In this document: piece by piece, positions 46,831-59,672 of the stretch
Position numbering within the stretch: the stretch's first letter is position 1
How the letters are laid out: every line of letters begins with the position of its first letter
NCBI RefSeq assembly: GCF_047948215.1
Contig: NC_134465.1
Span: forward strand, 15,582,022-15,646,021
Length of the DNA: 64,000 nucleotides
Direction: 5' to 3'
DNA from: Lycorma delicatula
Taxonomy: Eukaryota; Arthropoda; Insecta; Hemiptera; Fulgoridae
Made by a program: the position numbers and the translations under genes
The notes under the pieces: model-generated
The model's database searches: none
Told to the model about the DNA's origin: nothing
What the model saw: only the letters and a program-made list of their open reading frames with translations

Positions 46831-48959
46831 ATAATATTTATAATTGCTGATTTGTTCATCTGTTCCAAAAGGAGTAGCGAAGAAGATGTTAGCCCTTGAC
46901 ACTTAACAGCGAAATTAAATGGAAAAATTAAAGAATGTAAGGAAGTAAAGAACTACTCCTAGAGTAAAATTTTTATATAAGGAACCCACGGTGACAGTTT
47001 ATCGCCACCTCTTTGACAGATTGAAAACAAAATTGAATGGCTTCAACGACTAGCAATCAGAAATCTTAAAAATCGGTTCATCCGTTCCGAAGATATAGCA
47101 AAAATACGATAATGAAAAAAAGCGTAAAATTAGGATTATTTTTTTCCTTCCCTTGAACGAACGTACCCAAATATTTAACCAAAGTGATACTAATGTAATG
47201 CAGTCAACTAATTAGTTCAAGAATGTAACTTGTGAATTGAGAAAAAACAAACAAAGAAGTATTTTTTACTCTCAACCCTTTATTGGGATCGGATAAAATC
47301 GGACACCTTCAGAAACAATTTTAACCACCCGAACGGCATTAAATTATATGAAAAAGATTACCTAACCTTTGAATAAACTTTTTTGGAACGAGACCAGTAA
47401 GGCCCGTACCCGATCCCATTTACCTCATTTAAAACGGTATTAATGCCTCGACTACAGAAATTATTTTCTTGAGAATTATTCGTTCATTTTCATCAGCGAC
47501 TTATGATCATTTTAGGTAATCTATAATCGATTACTATTAGGTAATCGATAAATAGGTATTGTTTAGACAACAATACAAACGAGTTGATGTATTTTCTGTA
47601 TTATTTATTAGTTTTAGAGCAAAAAAGAAAAACATTTTTTTTTAAATATACGGCTTTTAACAACGTTACAAAAACAACTTAAAGAGAAATCTGTCATTTA
47701 TTTCGATTCTTGTCTAGTTTATTGTGGTAACGCTCTTCAAAAAGGTAGGCTCCAACCTATTCCAGATCTTTTTGCTCCAGATGCTTTGTAAGGTTTCATT
47801 TAATCGACTCAGATCGAACCGATGTTATAATATTAAACCGCTGTTTAAATATGAAAACGAGTTAAAGGTTGTGATATTGCGCAAAATAGTATCGCACAGA
47901 AGGATAATGGACTTACTGCTGGCAGTATATCACAAACATTTACGCATATATATACTTCACACTCTCGAACACCGGTTTTCAAGTCGATCGATAAAATTAA
48001 CAATAGTAATTTTTAAAAAAAACCAATTCGATTACAAATATAGCCGATGGGAGACGGTGCGGATGAATAAAAAAAAACGAGTGTCTATATTATTAATAAC
48101 GAATTAGTAATAAAACAACATATTAAATTCGATCATTACTCATTCTAACAATTTCTATCGCTACTGTGTCGTTTAAAATATATAATTTTTTTTTTCATTT
48201 TTAAGCAACTACCGGCTAATCGACCGATTACAGCCGCTGATGAGAAATGCAACGTATAGCGCGTGAAAAAATGTTAAGCCTAACTGAAATTCAAAATCAG
48301 GGTCTACGTATAAAAGGCAGGACGCTGCCATTACGCCAAGGATGACAACGGAAAGATGCAAGAACAATAATATCAAAAGAATATATTTGTTTGCTTATCT
48401 TTGCACCAACAGGCTAACCACGCAATTACAGTTGCAAATGAAAATGCCAAGCCCGACCAAGATTTTAATTCACAACCTTCCATTTGAAACGCAGAGTTGT
48501 TAACACTGCTACACGGATTAGTGGTATTATTATTATTATTTTATTTATTTTAAAGGCGTCGACTGTTACGGTCATCCCCTTTCACATAAAAAAAATCTTT
48601 TCCACCCCTAAAAAGAATGCATGCGACATAATTAAAGACTAGTCTTGTCAAAAAAAAGCATCTGAAGATGTATGTTGTGTTTTGGAGGTATTGAAATCCC
48701 GAAAACACAATATAACAGGGTGAAGGCCCTTGTTATTTTAAAACCTTAGTGACTCGTTTCTTTCGAAACTTTGTCAAAACTATCAAACAACACTTTCCAG
48801 CGGTAAAAATTAAAAAAAGCATTGAAAAAACCTTTATAAACAAGACGACAAAGGTGTAAGGGTCCTTGCCACTTAACATCACACAAATCACTTATAATGC
48901 AACAAAAAAACTATCTTATTAATAAAAACTAAAAAAATACACCTTTTATTATAAAATCC
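46831..48959. other. Spacer with a possible SINE head
   Basis: An open frame at 47724-48107 (127 codons) has no recognisable motif and ordinary AT-rich composition. A tRNA-like stretch at about 48280-48350 is listed separately. Nothing else supported. Confidence 0.4.
48280..48350 (-). mobile_element. Possible tRNA-derived SINE head
   Basis: On the minus strand CTTGGCGTAATGGCAGCGTC is a good A-box; GATTTTGAATTTC follows at plausible B-box spacing but is degenerate. Confidence 0.35.
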
Positions 48960-49424
48960 TTCATGGAAAGATACTACCGACGTCTCTTTAATTCAATCGC
49001 CTTGGTTTCCCTTTACGCCAACCTTTTTTACATCTTTTTTCCATCTTTCTAAAAGCCTTGATGTCGAATTCCAAGGTATCTCAGGTTTCGAAGATAGGTT
49101 CTTCAGATCCTCTGCCGTAAGTCGTAGAGGATTTCCTGCTGCCGGCATCACATGACACCGGCTCCACTGGCGCAGTCAGAAGTACATCACAGTCGAGACT
49201 GGATCCAGTCACCGCTAGAACATATGAGGCGATGTTTTCACCCTCTCGGCTAAAGGTATGCGCGCTTTCGGAGGCTCCATTGTCGGTTATTTAAAATCTT
49301 CCTTTTCCAGTATGTTCACTTCTGGTTTCGCGGATCCCTCAATGGAGATTTTTCCTACCTTCACTTTTACTTTAGATGCAGTTGGCTGGCTTTCTCTCAG
49401 TTACCCCTCCTTTTAGTTACTACT
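48960..49424 (-). pseudogene. Possible gag-like (ORF1) fragment beside R1-like element D
   Basis: On the minus strand, GC-richer sequence gives Lys/Pro-rich segments such as ASKVKVKVGKISIEGSAKPE and MPAAGNPLRLTAEDLKNLSS in one broken frame. I do not recognise the family; the GC content and position beside an R1-like RT suggest element coding sequence. It lies 3' of the RT piece on the same strand, which is the wrong order for ORF1, so either it is rearranged or the assignment is wrong. Confidence 0.35.
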
Positions 49425-50145
49425 GAAATTTCTCATCATGAAAGACCCGGAGTACTTCTGAACCCGAGTGTACTTTATACGATGGCCTGACATCGATACT
49501 CGAACTTGTCGACTCTTCGCCAAACAGCCATTGAGGAGCATCATCCTGGTCTTTTCCGTGCTGAAAGTCATCTTGTGTTGATGAGCCCGTAGCTCAAGCA
49601 CCCTGCATGCACGTGTAGCCCTGAGCTCGACCTCCCTCCGCGAGCATCCTTCGACCACCAGGAGCCCGTCGTTTGCATAGCCACAAGACACCCGCTGGGA
49701 AACCTCAGCCGCAGAAGAGAGTCAAATTCGAGCACCTACAATAGGGGACTCAACACACTGCCTTGGGAAAAATTCGTAAACAGCGTCCTTCCTACTTCAT
49801 GGCTGCCCTCGCGAAGCTACACATCCCGACGACTGAAATGACTTTTCAACACCTGCAGTTCATTTTCAGAGCATTCTCGCCTTTGTAATTGGAAATTGTC
49901 AGAAGGCCATTACAGATAGTTAAACACCCCGGAAATGTCTAGGAAGACCCCCGAGACATATTCTGCCTCACTGGCCAACAGCACATTCATCATACAAAGT
50001 ATGACATCCTCGATGTCTTTTCCAGGACGAAACACGTACTGGTTTTCCATCACCGACCCACGCGAGGCCTATCTCTCATTTATACGAAGATACAGCACCT
50101 TCTCAAAGACCTTGCCGATAACCGGTAGCAACTGCTGATCGACAT
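49425..50145 (-). pseudogene. R1-like RT fragment 'D'
   Basis: Reading minus from 50145: LLPVIGKVFEKVLYLRINER, then ENQYVFRPGKDIEDVI (RT), VFLDISGVFNYL (motif A; Asp kept), SQGSVLSPLL and CGYANDGLLVVEGCSRREVE (motif C with YAND, 49668-49679), then RVSMSGHRIKYTRVQKYSG to about 49425. Close relative of C. Stops and frameshifts are present. It adjoins an endonuclease fragment of opposite strand at 50165. Confidence 0.75.
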
Positions 50146-50164
50146 CTTAAGGTCTGGGATAGGA

Positions 50165-50815
50165 TCCTCAGGTTCTCTGGTACGAGTTCAAATCTCATCG
50201 GTGCGAACCTCAACGCTAAGTCACATTTGTGCCACAGTGGTCTCATCGATAGTGGCGACTTGGTCGAGGGCTTTATAGTCCAACATGGTGTGCAGTTTTT
50301 TAATGAATCTGCCGATTCGCCCACCTACCCGGGTATGGTGGATGGTCATCGGTCGTTTGGTGGAACGAAAATTGATGTTACCGTCGGTAGGTATAGTCCT
50401 GCCGATGTTTGAAACTGGAGAACGGTTGACGATGTAACGTTAAGGTCGTACAGGCATGCGGATCGGAAGAAGTTTGTCGATCTTTTGACAGACAGACTTT
50501 GCGTTTTAAATCAGGGTAGTCTGCACACGATTGGCCTAGAGGACCTGGCAGAGAGGTTATCAGCGGCTTTTACGGATGCAGCTGAGTACTCGATTCCCCG
50601 CAGTTTTGGTCAAGGGAGGTTGGCTCCTTGGTGGAATACGGAATTACCTAATATGAAGAAAGCTGTCTGTCGTTTACGGAAGGCTTCTCAAGGTGAGGAT
50701 GATCCTGAGCGGCGGGCAGTTCTTATTGGCGAATACAGGGATCGGAGATCCAACTATTTTCATAAAGTCCGGACTGCCAAGCGGGACTCGTGGCGTTCCT
50801 CTGTTGCACTACAGT
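50165..50815 (+). pseudogene. R1-like endonuclease and linker fragment, inverted relative to D
   Basis: Plus-strand frame: GANLNAKSHLCHSGL (matches the G-D-FNAK..LW box of AP-type endonucleases), then DLVEGFIVQHGVQFFNES, PTYPGMVDGHRSFGGTKIDV and a stop at about 50409. It continues in the same frame with VDLLTDRLCVLNQG and LAPWWNTELPNMKKAVCRLR, the conserved endonuclease-RT linker, to KRDSWRSSVA. Similarity ends near 50815. The orientation is opposite to D. Confidence 0.7.
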
Positions 50816-52129
50816 GTAATATTTTTGTAAATATATTATACTTGTATTCGTAGAAACATAAAAAATAAATATTTAACGTAAAGGTGTTAAAAGTATTTTA
50901 GTTTTTAAAGTATAACGTCCTATTAAAAAAATGAATCATCAAAATTTTTATTAGGAAACATCCGGCCTTTTACGGGGCGCCGAAACGGCTAAAGCAAGCG
51001 CTTAATTTGATAATAATTATACAAACTAAAGATTGAAATTAATTTTTATTATTTTCTTATTTACTGTTTTTATAGTTGATTTCTTTGCAATTTATTTTTT
51101 CTTTTCGAGAGTTCCATTAAATTTAAATAAGTAAAAATTGCGTATTAAATTCGTAATTTTATTTATTTTTTTAGACTCTTTCTTCATTAAACCTACAAAC
51201 TGTGCATTTATGTATTTACGTGATACTACAACATCACAAAATATGTCTATTATAATATCGCGTTTAAAAAGTATATTATCAAATGTATAACTTTTAAAAT
51301 TAGTAATAATACGATACTAATATCATTTATAAATTTAACAAGTTCTCCATTCAGACACCCGAGTATCAGTTTCGTTCTGATAGATCTCACTCTTATGATG
51401 TCTATTGTGATAAAGAGTGACATCAAGTGGTGTATAATACAATGAATTTCTTCATTCTATTATAGTATTATAAAACGTACATGTAATATTTGTTAACTCA
51501 TCAGTCAATGGCCTTTCTATCAATCACTCTCTCTCATTCTATACACTTCTCTTCATATGTGAATGTGTATGCATACGCGCGTTTGTGTGCGTGCAATGTG
51601 TTGGGGATGTGCTCATGAAATACGCATATGCAAGTAGCGTTATAAGAGAGAGAAAAAGTGTGAGAGCTTACCTGCACTCGGTTGTACTTAAAACTACAAT
51701 TTTCCTCTTTTTTATATGTTGAAATATTTAAATTTTATTAAACTGTAGAAACTTTCATAAATTATATTATATTTGTTTGTAAGAAGATTTCATCGATAGA
51801 ATGACGATCGTTAACTTTAACGGCAAATGGATCTACCTCAAATACGCGTAATAACCGATTAATTATGTTAAAAACGTTTAAATAAAATCGAGGGGTGAAA
51901 AGGCAAATCAGAAAGAATCTGTACTTTTTCTGTGATGAAGAAACTGTGTTGTTTTTACACTTTTATCTACAAGAAACAATTCGAAATCGAAGAATAGTTT
52001 TTAGAATTTAAGATTTTACAATACATTTATAGAACTATCTACGACGATAAAATAAAGACCGTTAAGATTTGCCGATAACCGTTCAGAAAATTAAATTATG
52101 AACGCTATAGATTTAAACCGGAGAAAGAA
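50816..52129. other. AT-rich spacer, no gene seen
   Basis: Contains a TG/CGC-rich patch near 51560-51600 and a short GC patch near 50958-50998. No supported gene. Confidence 0.45.
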
Positions 52130-52800
52130 ATTAAGTTGGAAAACGAATAATAATAACAGAACGATAACGCAGAATTAAGTATTAAGATAGAGGAAAACAA
52201 AAAAAGAATTCTCTATTCTGGGAGTAAAATTACAAAAAATAGACTAATAATAAATGCAGACTTTAAAAGCAGATTGGGACGACCGAGGAAAGTTTTCATG
52301 AAAAAAATATCCGCCGGTGTCAAATAAAGATTTAAGAATTTTTTTTAAATTCTTGCAAATATTTACGTAGAATATAATCCTTTCTGCTAGAAAAACGTGG
52401 AGAATAGTAAAACAAAAAGGAAAAGAATATAAGGTATTCAAATCTGGTGTGTTTGGTGTTACACGAGGACATTAAAAATTAGCGGGTAGATAAAATTCGA
52501 GAGGAAGAGATTTTAACGAGTATAGAAAAGAAGAGAAATTTATGCCAAAATTTTGTAAAGACGAAATAGTTTGAGGGACCGTTTACAAAAATCCAGATTT
52601 TAGTAAGTTATTGATTTAATAAAGAAACGTGTAAACGGTAAAAAATGTACAGGAAGACAAAGATTGGAACACTTAAAACAAATGATGGAGGTCGTTGAAG
52701 GTAACAAATATGTAGGTATAAAAATTAGCCCGGAATAGAAGAGAACAGAGTATAGCGTCAAACCATCGGCTTACTGATGGTCCGGGCGCTGATAACGACA
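52130..52800 (+). pseudogene. Old RTE-like C-terminal remnant, different family
   Basis: In shifting frames: LYSGSKITKNRLIINADFK (matches CYLGSKITKDGRSRSDIK of the intact RTE), KTWRIVKQKGKEY (ETWTIGVSEKKR), VNGKKCTGRQRLEHLKQMME (EGKNCVGRPRLEYVKQI) and NRREQSIASNHRLTD (ESWRAASNQSND). Order and spacing are conserved but identity is low. It is an older or different RTE family, with 3' UTR to about 52800. Confidence 0.7.
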
Positions 52801-54384
52801 CCTCGTTATGCGCCTACAAAAAACTTATTAATTGAAATATTGTGAATAATTGCGTAAAAATTTCTTGAATTTAGGTGAAAAATAGATTAGATTTTATTTT
52901 TTGTTCTTTTCTCGGTTATTTTTTTCAAAAATGATGAGAAAAATTAAAAGTTTAAAATTAAAATAAAATTTAATAAATATCCAGATAAACAAAAAAAGAA
53001 CTTAATCGTACAAATAAAAATTGACATAGGAATAATCATATCTGAAATAAAAATGCGGTTAATAGTTAATTACTGCAAAAAATAATTATGGCACTGTAAT
53101 GTATTACTAATAGAAATACATTGCTTCATTAACTGTTTTCCTATTTCACTACCGCTTTACATTTATTTATTTTACTTACTTAACGTCATTAAGTTTACGA
53201 AAAGATGTACCTTTTCTTTGAATAAAATTTTGAGATAACGTTCTCGTAAGATTCATATCTCCCTATTTCCTTGACGATCGTTACCAAAATTGAATGCAAT
53301 CGATGAAATTATACGAAAATGATGGCGTCAAATTTCATCCAAATCGGACCATTCAGTTTAGAGGTAGGATGTCCAACCATTTTGGAGGTACCGAGCAAAA
53401 ATGAAAGCCATCATATAAATCGTATATACTCACATCCTTACGAGATTTTTCAATACTAAAATTATGTTTTTCGGTTAAAGGGATTCATGAAACATCAAAA
53501 TATGCAATACCTTGTGCAAAATTTGACCAGATTAGAATTTTTCCCTTATATATATATATAATTATGTTACAGCCGTAAAGTACAACTGTACACCCAAGAA
53601 ATAAAAATGAATTAAAATGATTAGAATGAATCAAGGAAAAGGTGAATCGAACAGGAAAGTTGATCGGCTGAGAAATAAAATGATAGTTGATTAAAACAAT
53701 GCCAGAAATTGAAAAGAAAAGCGGGTGATAATTAAAAAAATGTATACAATCTAAAAGAAACTTAGACTTATTAACACTTCAAAAGTTTAGCTAGGTAGAC
53801 GAGAGTGCAAACAGATCCACCTTAAGGAAGATAAGTATCTATATCCTTTATGACGTTTGTAAATAGTAAAAAGTAGTTCGTGGAGTAGAATATAATGTTT
53901 AAGATCTTAAATAAGATAATTGAAATACAAAGAAAAAACATAAGAATAAGCTAAAATAAAAACGAATTGCAGTGCACAGTGAAGCGAGAAGACGTACATT
54001 TTTGTTCAGTTTTTAAAGATAATTTGCGTATGGAAAAAGAAATTCAAAAAACTTTGTCACAGTAAGTGCGTCAGATGGGCGGATTTCCGGTTTCAGTTAA
54101 GAAAAAAAAAATGTTGCACTACTGTAATGATTTTTGAAAATAATTTCGCTTTTCAGTGTTTTAGTTAGCTTTCGGTCTTATTTTTTTTTTGTATTTCATC
54201 TTATGTTAGAAACATGTGTTCTTTTATAATACTTTGAGGTACTGCGTATTATTTCAATATTTCTGTTTCTTCTTCCTCCTTTTCAGATTGTTGAGTTGTG
54301 ATCGTATCATTCTCTTAATACTGCTGCTTGCCAACAACTCAGTTTGGTACTGTTATTAATAACTTGTGTGGTTTTGGAACCGTA
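52801..54384. other. AT-rich spacer with dispersed repeat R3
   Basis: No gene. R3 copy 2 is listed at 53380-53590. Confidence 0.45.
53380..53590 (-). repeat. Dispersed repeat R3, copy 2
   Basis: Reverse-complement match to 12700-12910, sharing TCTGGTCAAATTTTGCA and AATTTTAGTATTGAAAAATC. Confidence 0.5.
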
Positions 54385-54439
54385 CTGTTTCTGTTTAGCC
54401 TCCGGAACCACCGTAAGGTGGTAAGATTAAGTAATAATA

Positions 54440-54628
54440 AACTCACCAGGTTGTTCTAGTGGTAAACTCATCGTTGTCGTATATCAGCTGATTTCGAAAT
54501 CAAAGTTATGAGGTTTAAATCCTAATAAAGATGGTTAATTTTATTCGGATTTTAATACTATATAGTGGATACCGGCGTTCTTTGGTGGTTGGGTTTCAAT
54601 TAACCACACGTCTCGGGAGTAGTCGACC
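54440..54628 (+). mobile_element. SINE-2 head and partial body, plus strand
   Basis: The A-box side is GTTGTTCTAGTGGTAAACTC, the B-box side GAGGTTTAAATCCTAATAAA, and the body runs GGATACCGGCGTTCTTTGG to AGTCGACC, where it stops and the opposite-strand copy begins. Confidence 0.7.
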
Positions 54629-54830
54629 TTCTTTCTTTTTCCTTTTAGTCTCCGGTAATTATCTTTCGGATAATACTTCAGAAGATGAATGAGGATGATA
54701 TGTATGAATGTAAATAAAATTTAGTCTGGTACAGTATCAGGTCGACCGTTCCTGAGATGTATCGTTAATTGAAACCCAACCACCAATGAACACCGGTATC
54801 CAAGATCTAGTACACCGTACGATCGAGTAG
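54629..54830 (-). mobile_element. SINE-2 body and tail, minus strand
   Basis: On the minus strand: GGATACCGGTGTTCATTGG, GGTCGACCTGATACTGTACC, ATCATCCTCATTCATC and TACCGGAGACTAAAAGG. It overlaps the plus-strand copy by about 63 bp of body (54566-54628 against 54740-54803), forming an inverted repeat. Confidence 0.7.
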
Positions 54831-54965
54831 TCACAAAATAGAAAAGGTTCAAATTAACCCGGAACAAACCGAAGTGATTAAAACTTCAAAATCGTTTTTT
54901 TGGACACCAACCCCTTTAGTTCACACCAGATCGCATTTTGGATTATTGCAAAACTAAAGTACTAT

Positions 54966-55073
54966 AGAGAAACCAGCTCGCATCCAGCGGTGCTCGGAAA
55001 AAGCTGATTTAGGCAGCAAAACGTGTTTTACGGCTGATGGGAAACCAGCTTACCCCTGGTGGTGCTCGCAAAA
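54966..55073 (+). repeat. Two-copy tandem repeat, period about 72 bp
   Basis: GAAACCAGCTCGCATCCAG followed by CGGTGCTCGG at about 54971 recurs as GAAACCAGCTTACCCCTGG and TGGTGCTCGC at about 55042, with an intervening CTGAT..GG segment. Confidence 0.6.
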
Positions 55074-56099
55074 CTAATTTTGGTTTTCTAACATTTCACC
55101 CTTCAAGTAAAATATGAAAACGTTAAAAATCCTTGAAAACGTACGCATAAAACCCCAGTTTTTTGCCTCTAAGTCCGTTTCTTGTGAACCGATTCGCTTG
55201 AAAATCATTAGACCTCTATTCCCAATAGGTTTAGACCACCCTACCAGGTTTCATCAAAATCGATACAGTCTTACGTTCTGTAGAGCGGACGAAAATATCT
55301 TTTGCATAATACGTTTATAAACATTTCGCAGAATCGTGTTCAGGTGACTCCAAAAAGTAAAGAAAAGTTGGTCCCTCCTCCCCACGACACTTCCTCAGAA
55401 ACTTTTACCGGACGCAGAAGAAATTTCTACAAATTCTTTGGTAATCCGCTAAAAACAAAAAGAGAGATTTGCGGCTCGGGACAAACAATACGGGCAAAAC
55501 TTCTTACTAGGGATTAGAAGTTTTCAAAAAAATTACCCGGTACTGTATAAAGTAAAACATTAAGAAATATAAAAGGTAGTAGTCGGAACTACTTTCTCTA
55601 ATATTTGCTAAAAAGAATAGTCGCTTATTCTTTAAAAACGAACAATACGCACCTCTCAAATCAGATAACAGGATTCAACACAATATTTCGGTTTACGAGA
55701 AAGGCCCTATTATAATTCTTTCTCATTTTTAATAAATTATCGAGCAATAAAAAAATCTTCCTACTGATTTATTTCAAATAAAATTAAGATTTTCTTTTAC
55801 AGAAAACAATACTATTCCTTCGATGAATTTTTATATATTTATAAAATGAAATAAAAGAAATCCTGAATTGTCTGCACTCCTTTCAATGGGATTTTTATTT
55901 AAACACATTAAATTCACTCATATAAATTATTTGAGCGCATAAATATGCAAATAATTTTCAATATTACCTCTAAATTGTGAATCATTTTGAAGTTATTTTT
56001 TTATAATTAATATCTTTATATATTTTGGGCATTGGCCATGACATTATTTCGTGCAATCTATTTCTAATTACAAATAATTAATTGTACCTATCCTTTTGG

Positions 56100-56100
<1 letters not shown>

Positions 56101-56144
<44 letters not shown>
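56101..56144. repeat. (TA)n microsatellite
   Basis: An uninterrupted TA run of about 44 bp. Confidence 0.95.
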
Positions 56145-56145
<1 letters not shown>

Positions 56146-57463
56146 CGGGTTACTACGTACTGATTATAATACAATATCTGTTTGTTTATCAGCTGACAAA
56201 CATGTTCGTTCATTAGGTAACGAACAGAGAGTGAAGATAAAATTTAAAAAAAATATGAACATATCCGATATTTTGATAGGCTTGGTAGGGATTAGGGATG
56301 ATTAACAATAAGTTTTCCTAAGTTAATAAAGTAACGGGAAACATCTTCATTTCTAATCTTGTACAGTTATAGCTCGCTATGAGCTATCTACGACGTGGCA
56401 ACAGACTTATCGGAAACTATCTTTTGCATTTTTCTCACGAACTGGTTATTCTTATTTATATCAAAACTAATTTTATCGATCGGTCTTTAATCATTTTACG
56501 ATCGGTTTTCATCTCGACAACGACCGTTCGTTACGTAAAGGTTTCGTGTACAATAGAACCACAACGCGAAAGAAAAAAAGAGATCGCATTTACTCACGGT
56601 TCCAGAAAGATTATGCCCTACTCCCTTATGTCGTACGAGCATAAGAAAAGGTAAGGATGAATAATGATTCGGTACTGGACTGGATTAAATGCGTCTGAGA
56701 TCGTCGACTAGGCGCCTTATTAAGAAAGCCTTCCGCAGTTGTAATCAGCATTTTTAGAGGTCATAAATAACTAAGTAAACCGACCGTTTAAAATCAAATT
56801 CCGGTTAACACTACACAGACCGGATGGCCAACACGACTTAAGAGATTACATCGTATGTTAAAATTAAGAAATCGTCCTTGATACAGATTTGTGAGTCGAT
56901 CATTGCGACTCGGTCAGAAACACCGGATGATGTGACTAAAAAAGGCGTTCAAGAAATATTATATTTCAAACGCTCTGGATGGATTTGAGGACGATTACAC
57001 TCTTTTAAATCACGAAGCTAATTGCAATTCTAAGAATGACTGAAACTCGAGCGCTGATTTTTCTCTGCTTTTAAAAAATATTTACAGCACAGGCTGATTT
57101 AGTGACATTATTCAAATAAAAATATGTTCAACCTGTTATAGCAGTTTTATTAATAGAGTAGAAAAAATAACTTTTTTTTTCAAACCGTACTTGTGTTACA
57201 TGGGTGCACGTAGTACACGGATGAATGCAGGTACTTAATTTAATTTTAATTAAATATTGTGCGGCAAGAATGCTGTATTATTTTATTACAGTTGAATTAT
57301 CGAAATTTTTATTTGTAGATGTCATTCTTGGAAATAGCTGTACTTAAAAACAAACATACGTCTTACTGGTACAAATCCAGCTCCAAATTAAACACACTAT
57401 GTATATATTCGTGTGACTCATCATGCAAGATGAATACACATATATGAAAGGTTACTACAATTT

Positions 57464-57511
57464 AGTGTGTGTGTGTGTGTGAGAGAGTGAGTGAGAGAGT
57501 GCGCGCGCGCG
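57464..57511. repeat. Compound (GT)n-(GA)n-(GC)n microsatellite
   Basis: A GT run grades into GAGAGTGAGTGAGAGAG and then a GCGC run. Confidence 0.85.
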
Positions 57512-59672
57512 TTAAAACATTTAATACTAAGGTTAGAAAGGGGGTGTAGAATATGAAGATGACTCATACGCAGGTGTGCTCTGTACGTATTAAGTTTGCT
57601 TCGTATTATAGAACGAACATCAATCATTCTCTCTCTTTCTTCAACATTCTTTCTTTCTTCAACATCTTACCCTATCATCATTTTTTTTAATTTTTTTATT
57701 TAACCCGTACAATTTTTTCCTTCTTTTTATTCTTGTTCATATATTTCATCTGCTGTATGTTACAACAGGTTTCATTTTTACATAATACACTTTATAAATT
57801 TTGTGAACTATGCGATGAGAATTCTACTGTTTAAGAATTTCTGGTATTTTTAGACAATGTCACGAATACAGTAGCTGACAGATTGCGCTGCATTCTTCTT
57901 TGAATTCTTCGATCCTAAGTTTTTTGTTTTTTTGTTCATTCACGTTAAAAAGATTATTATAATAAAGCTGCTAGTTATTTTCTACTACCGTAACATTTTT
58001 TAACTGTATGTAATTTATTTTTGTCCTTTTTGTTTTACTTTTTATTACGCTAAAATATGTTACTTGAGATTTTGTATTGTTTTAAAGATTTGTTCTTGGA
58101 ACGCATTTAATCGTTTAAAATTTGAAAATATTTACAAACAAAATCAATTTTAATAATAATAGATAAGTAATAAAATACAAACACAGGTATATAATAATAA
58201 TTATAATATGTATTAATGATAATCCCCGCGTCCGGAAAATACCATCTACGTTTCACGTCCAGGTCGGTAACAGCTATACGTAAATATAGTACATGAAACT
58301 GGCCGTCAGGGCTCCGAGTACTTTCCTCGGAAATGTTACAAACGCTATAAGAAATTATCTCGGCTACCTGTAGAGGGATGTAATTTCCTGCCGACGTTTC
58401 TGTTCATCAGTGCCTTATTTACAGAGATCATAGCGTTATTATTATTATTATTATTCCAGTCTCTTCTTTTCTTCACATTAAGTGCTTTCGTAGATATCTA
58501 CTCGGTCATGTTGTATAAAAATATAAATTTTGGATTCAAACGCCAATTGAAAAATAAAAACATAGAGAGAGGTTTATCACCTCGGTCGCTGATTTAAATG
58601 AACTATTCTAATAATGCTACATTTTGTGGCAGATAATAGAACTGTTGTTTATCTATTAACAACAGTTAATTAAACAAAAGTTAGATTAGATTAGTTAATT
58701 AGGTTAAAATATATTAATTATTATTTATGTATAATTTTGTATACATTTCTAAGATTTAAATTTGAAAACTTTAAATAAACGATGAAAATGAAAGTTTAAA
58801 TAAGTACTAAAACAACACTGTCTAAATTTAAATTTTTTTCCTAATGTGATCATCGTGTTAAGCTTTACATGTTAATCGATTATATTACAGTTACTATGAA
58901 AATACTAACGGTACACACTGTTACTGTTTTATATAGTATGTATTTTTTTCCAGGAAGGTGTTTAAATTCTTTTATCTATTTCTATCGTTTGTATTTTCTC
59001 TAAACTTGAAAAGGTATACTTATTATCTGTAATGCGATCGGCATAATTCGATTTCTATTTATTATATTTTATTTTATACACTTAAAAATATTCTGGAAAG
59101 TTTTTTGTAAATGTTCTGTATTCCTACATAGATTTTTTTGTTATGATTTTTCTTCCAAATTCTACTTTGATAAACTGCCCTGCCTTATTAAAAAAGTTAG
59201 TCTTATATTTATTATCGATTGTTTTATGTAATTTTTAAGGCGATTTTGTAATTAGTTAATTTATTTTTTATACGTTTGGTAACGTTATAATTCAACGAGA
59301 TGAAAAAGTTATCGTTTGTCTCTTTTAATGATGTAAATATTTTATTTATTTTATTATCACGTTTAAATTGGTTTTTATTAAATGAATTTACTATAACGAA
59401 TGCTCTTTATAACTACTTTCAGCGACTATATACTTTAATGAATTAAATTCATTAATTAACTAGATATTAGGTTCAGCATAGCTTTCCGTCGATCTATTTT
59501 TAATTTTACGATATAGTCTATTGATTCTCTTAATTTTTACTGAAAATAGTAGTTTTATATATAAACCCGTTTATTTTTATTCGTTTTAAGTTAATATATA
59601 AAAAGTGGACTTTTATGTATTTAAATATTTGAACGAAAACTATTCCATTTTTTTATTAAACTGTATCGGATC

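Larger units (their letters stand above)
55080..59672. other. AT-rich spacer with microsatellites, no gene seen
   Basis: About 4.6 kb. TA run at 56101-56144, GT/GA/GC mixed run at 57464-57511, ATT run near 58438-58455. Several short open frames (for example 55114-55320 and 56379-56654) lack any recognisable motif. Confidence 0.5.

Noticed and set aside
47724..48107. 127-codon open frame as a possible host gene
   Set aside because: No recognisable motif, AT-rich composition, no splice or neighbouring exon evidence I could see.
56379..56654. 91-codon open frame with a hydrophobic stretch
   Set aside because: No similarity recognised; the length is unremarkable for this composition and there is no supporting context.
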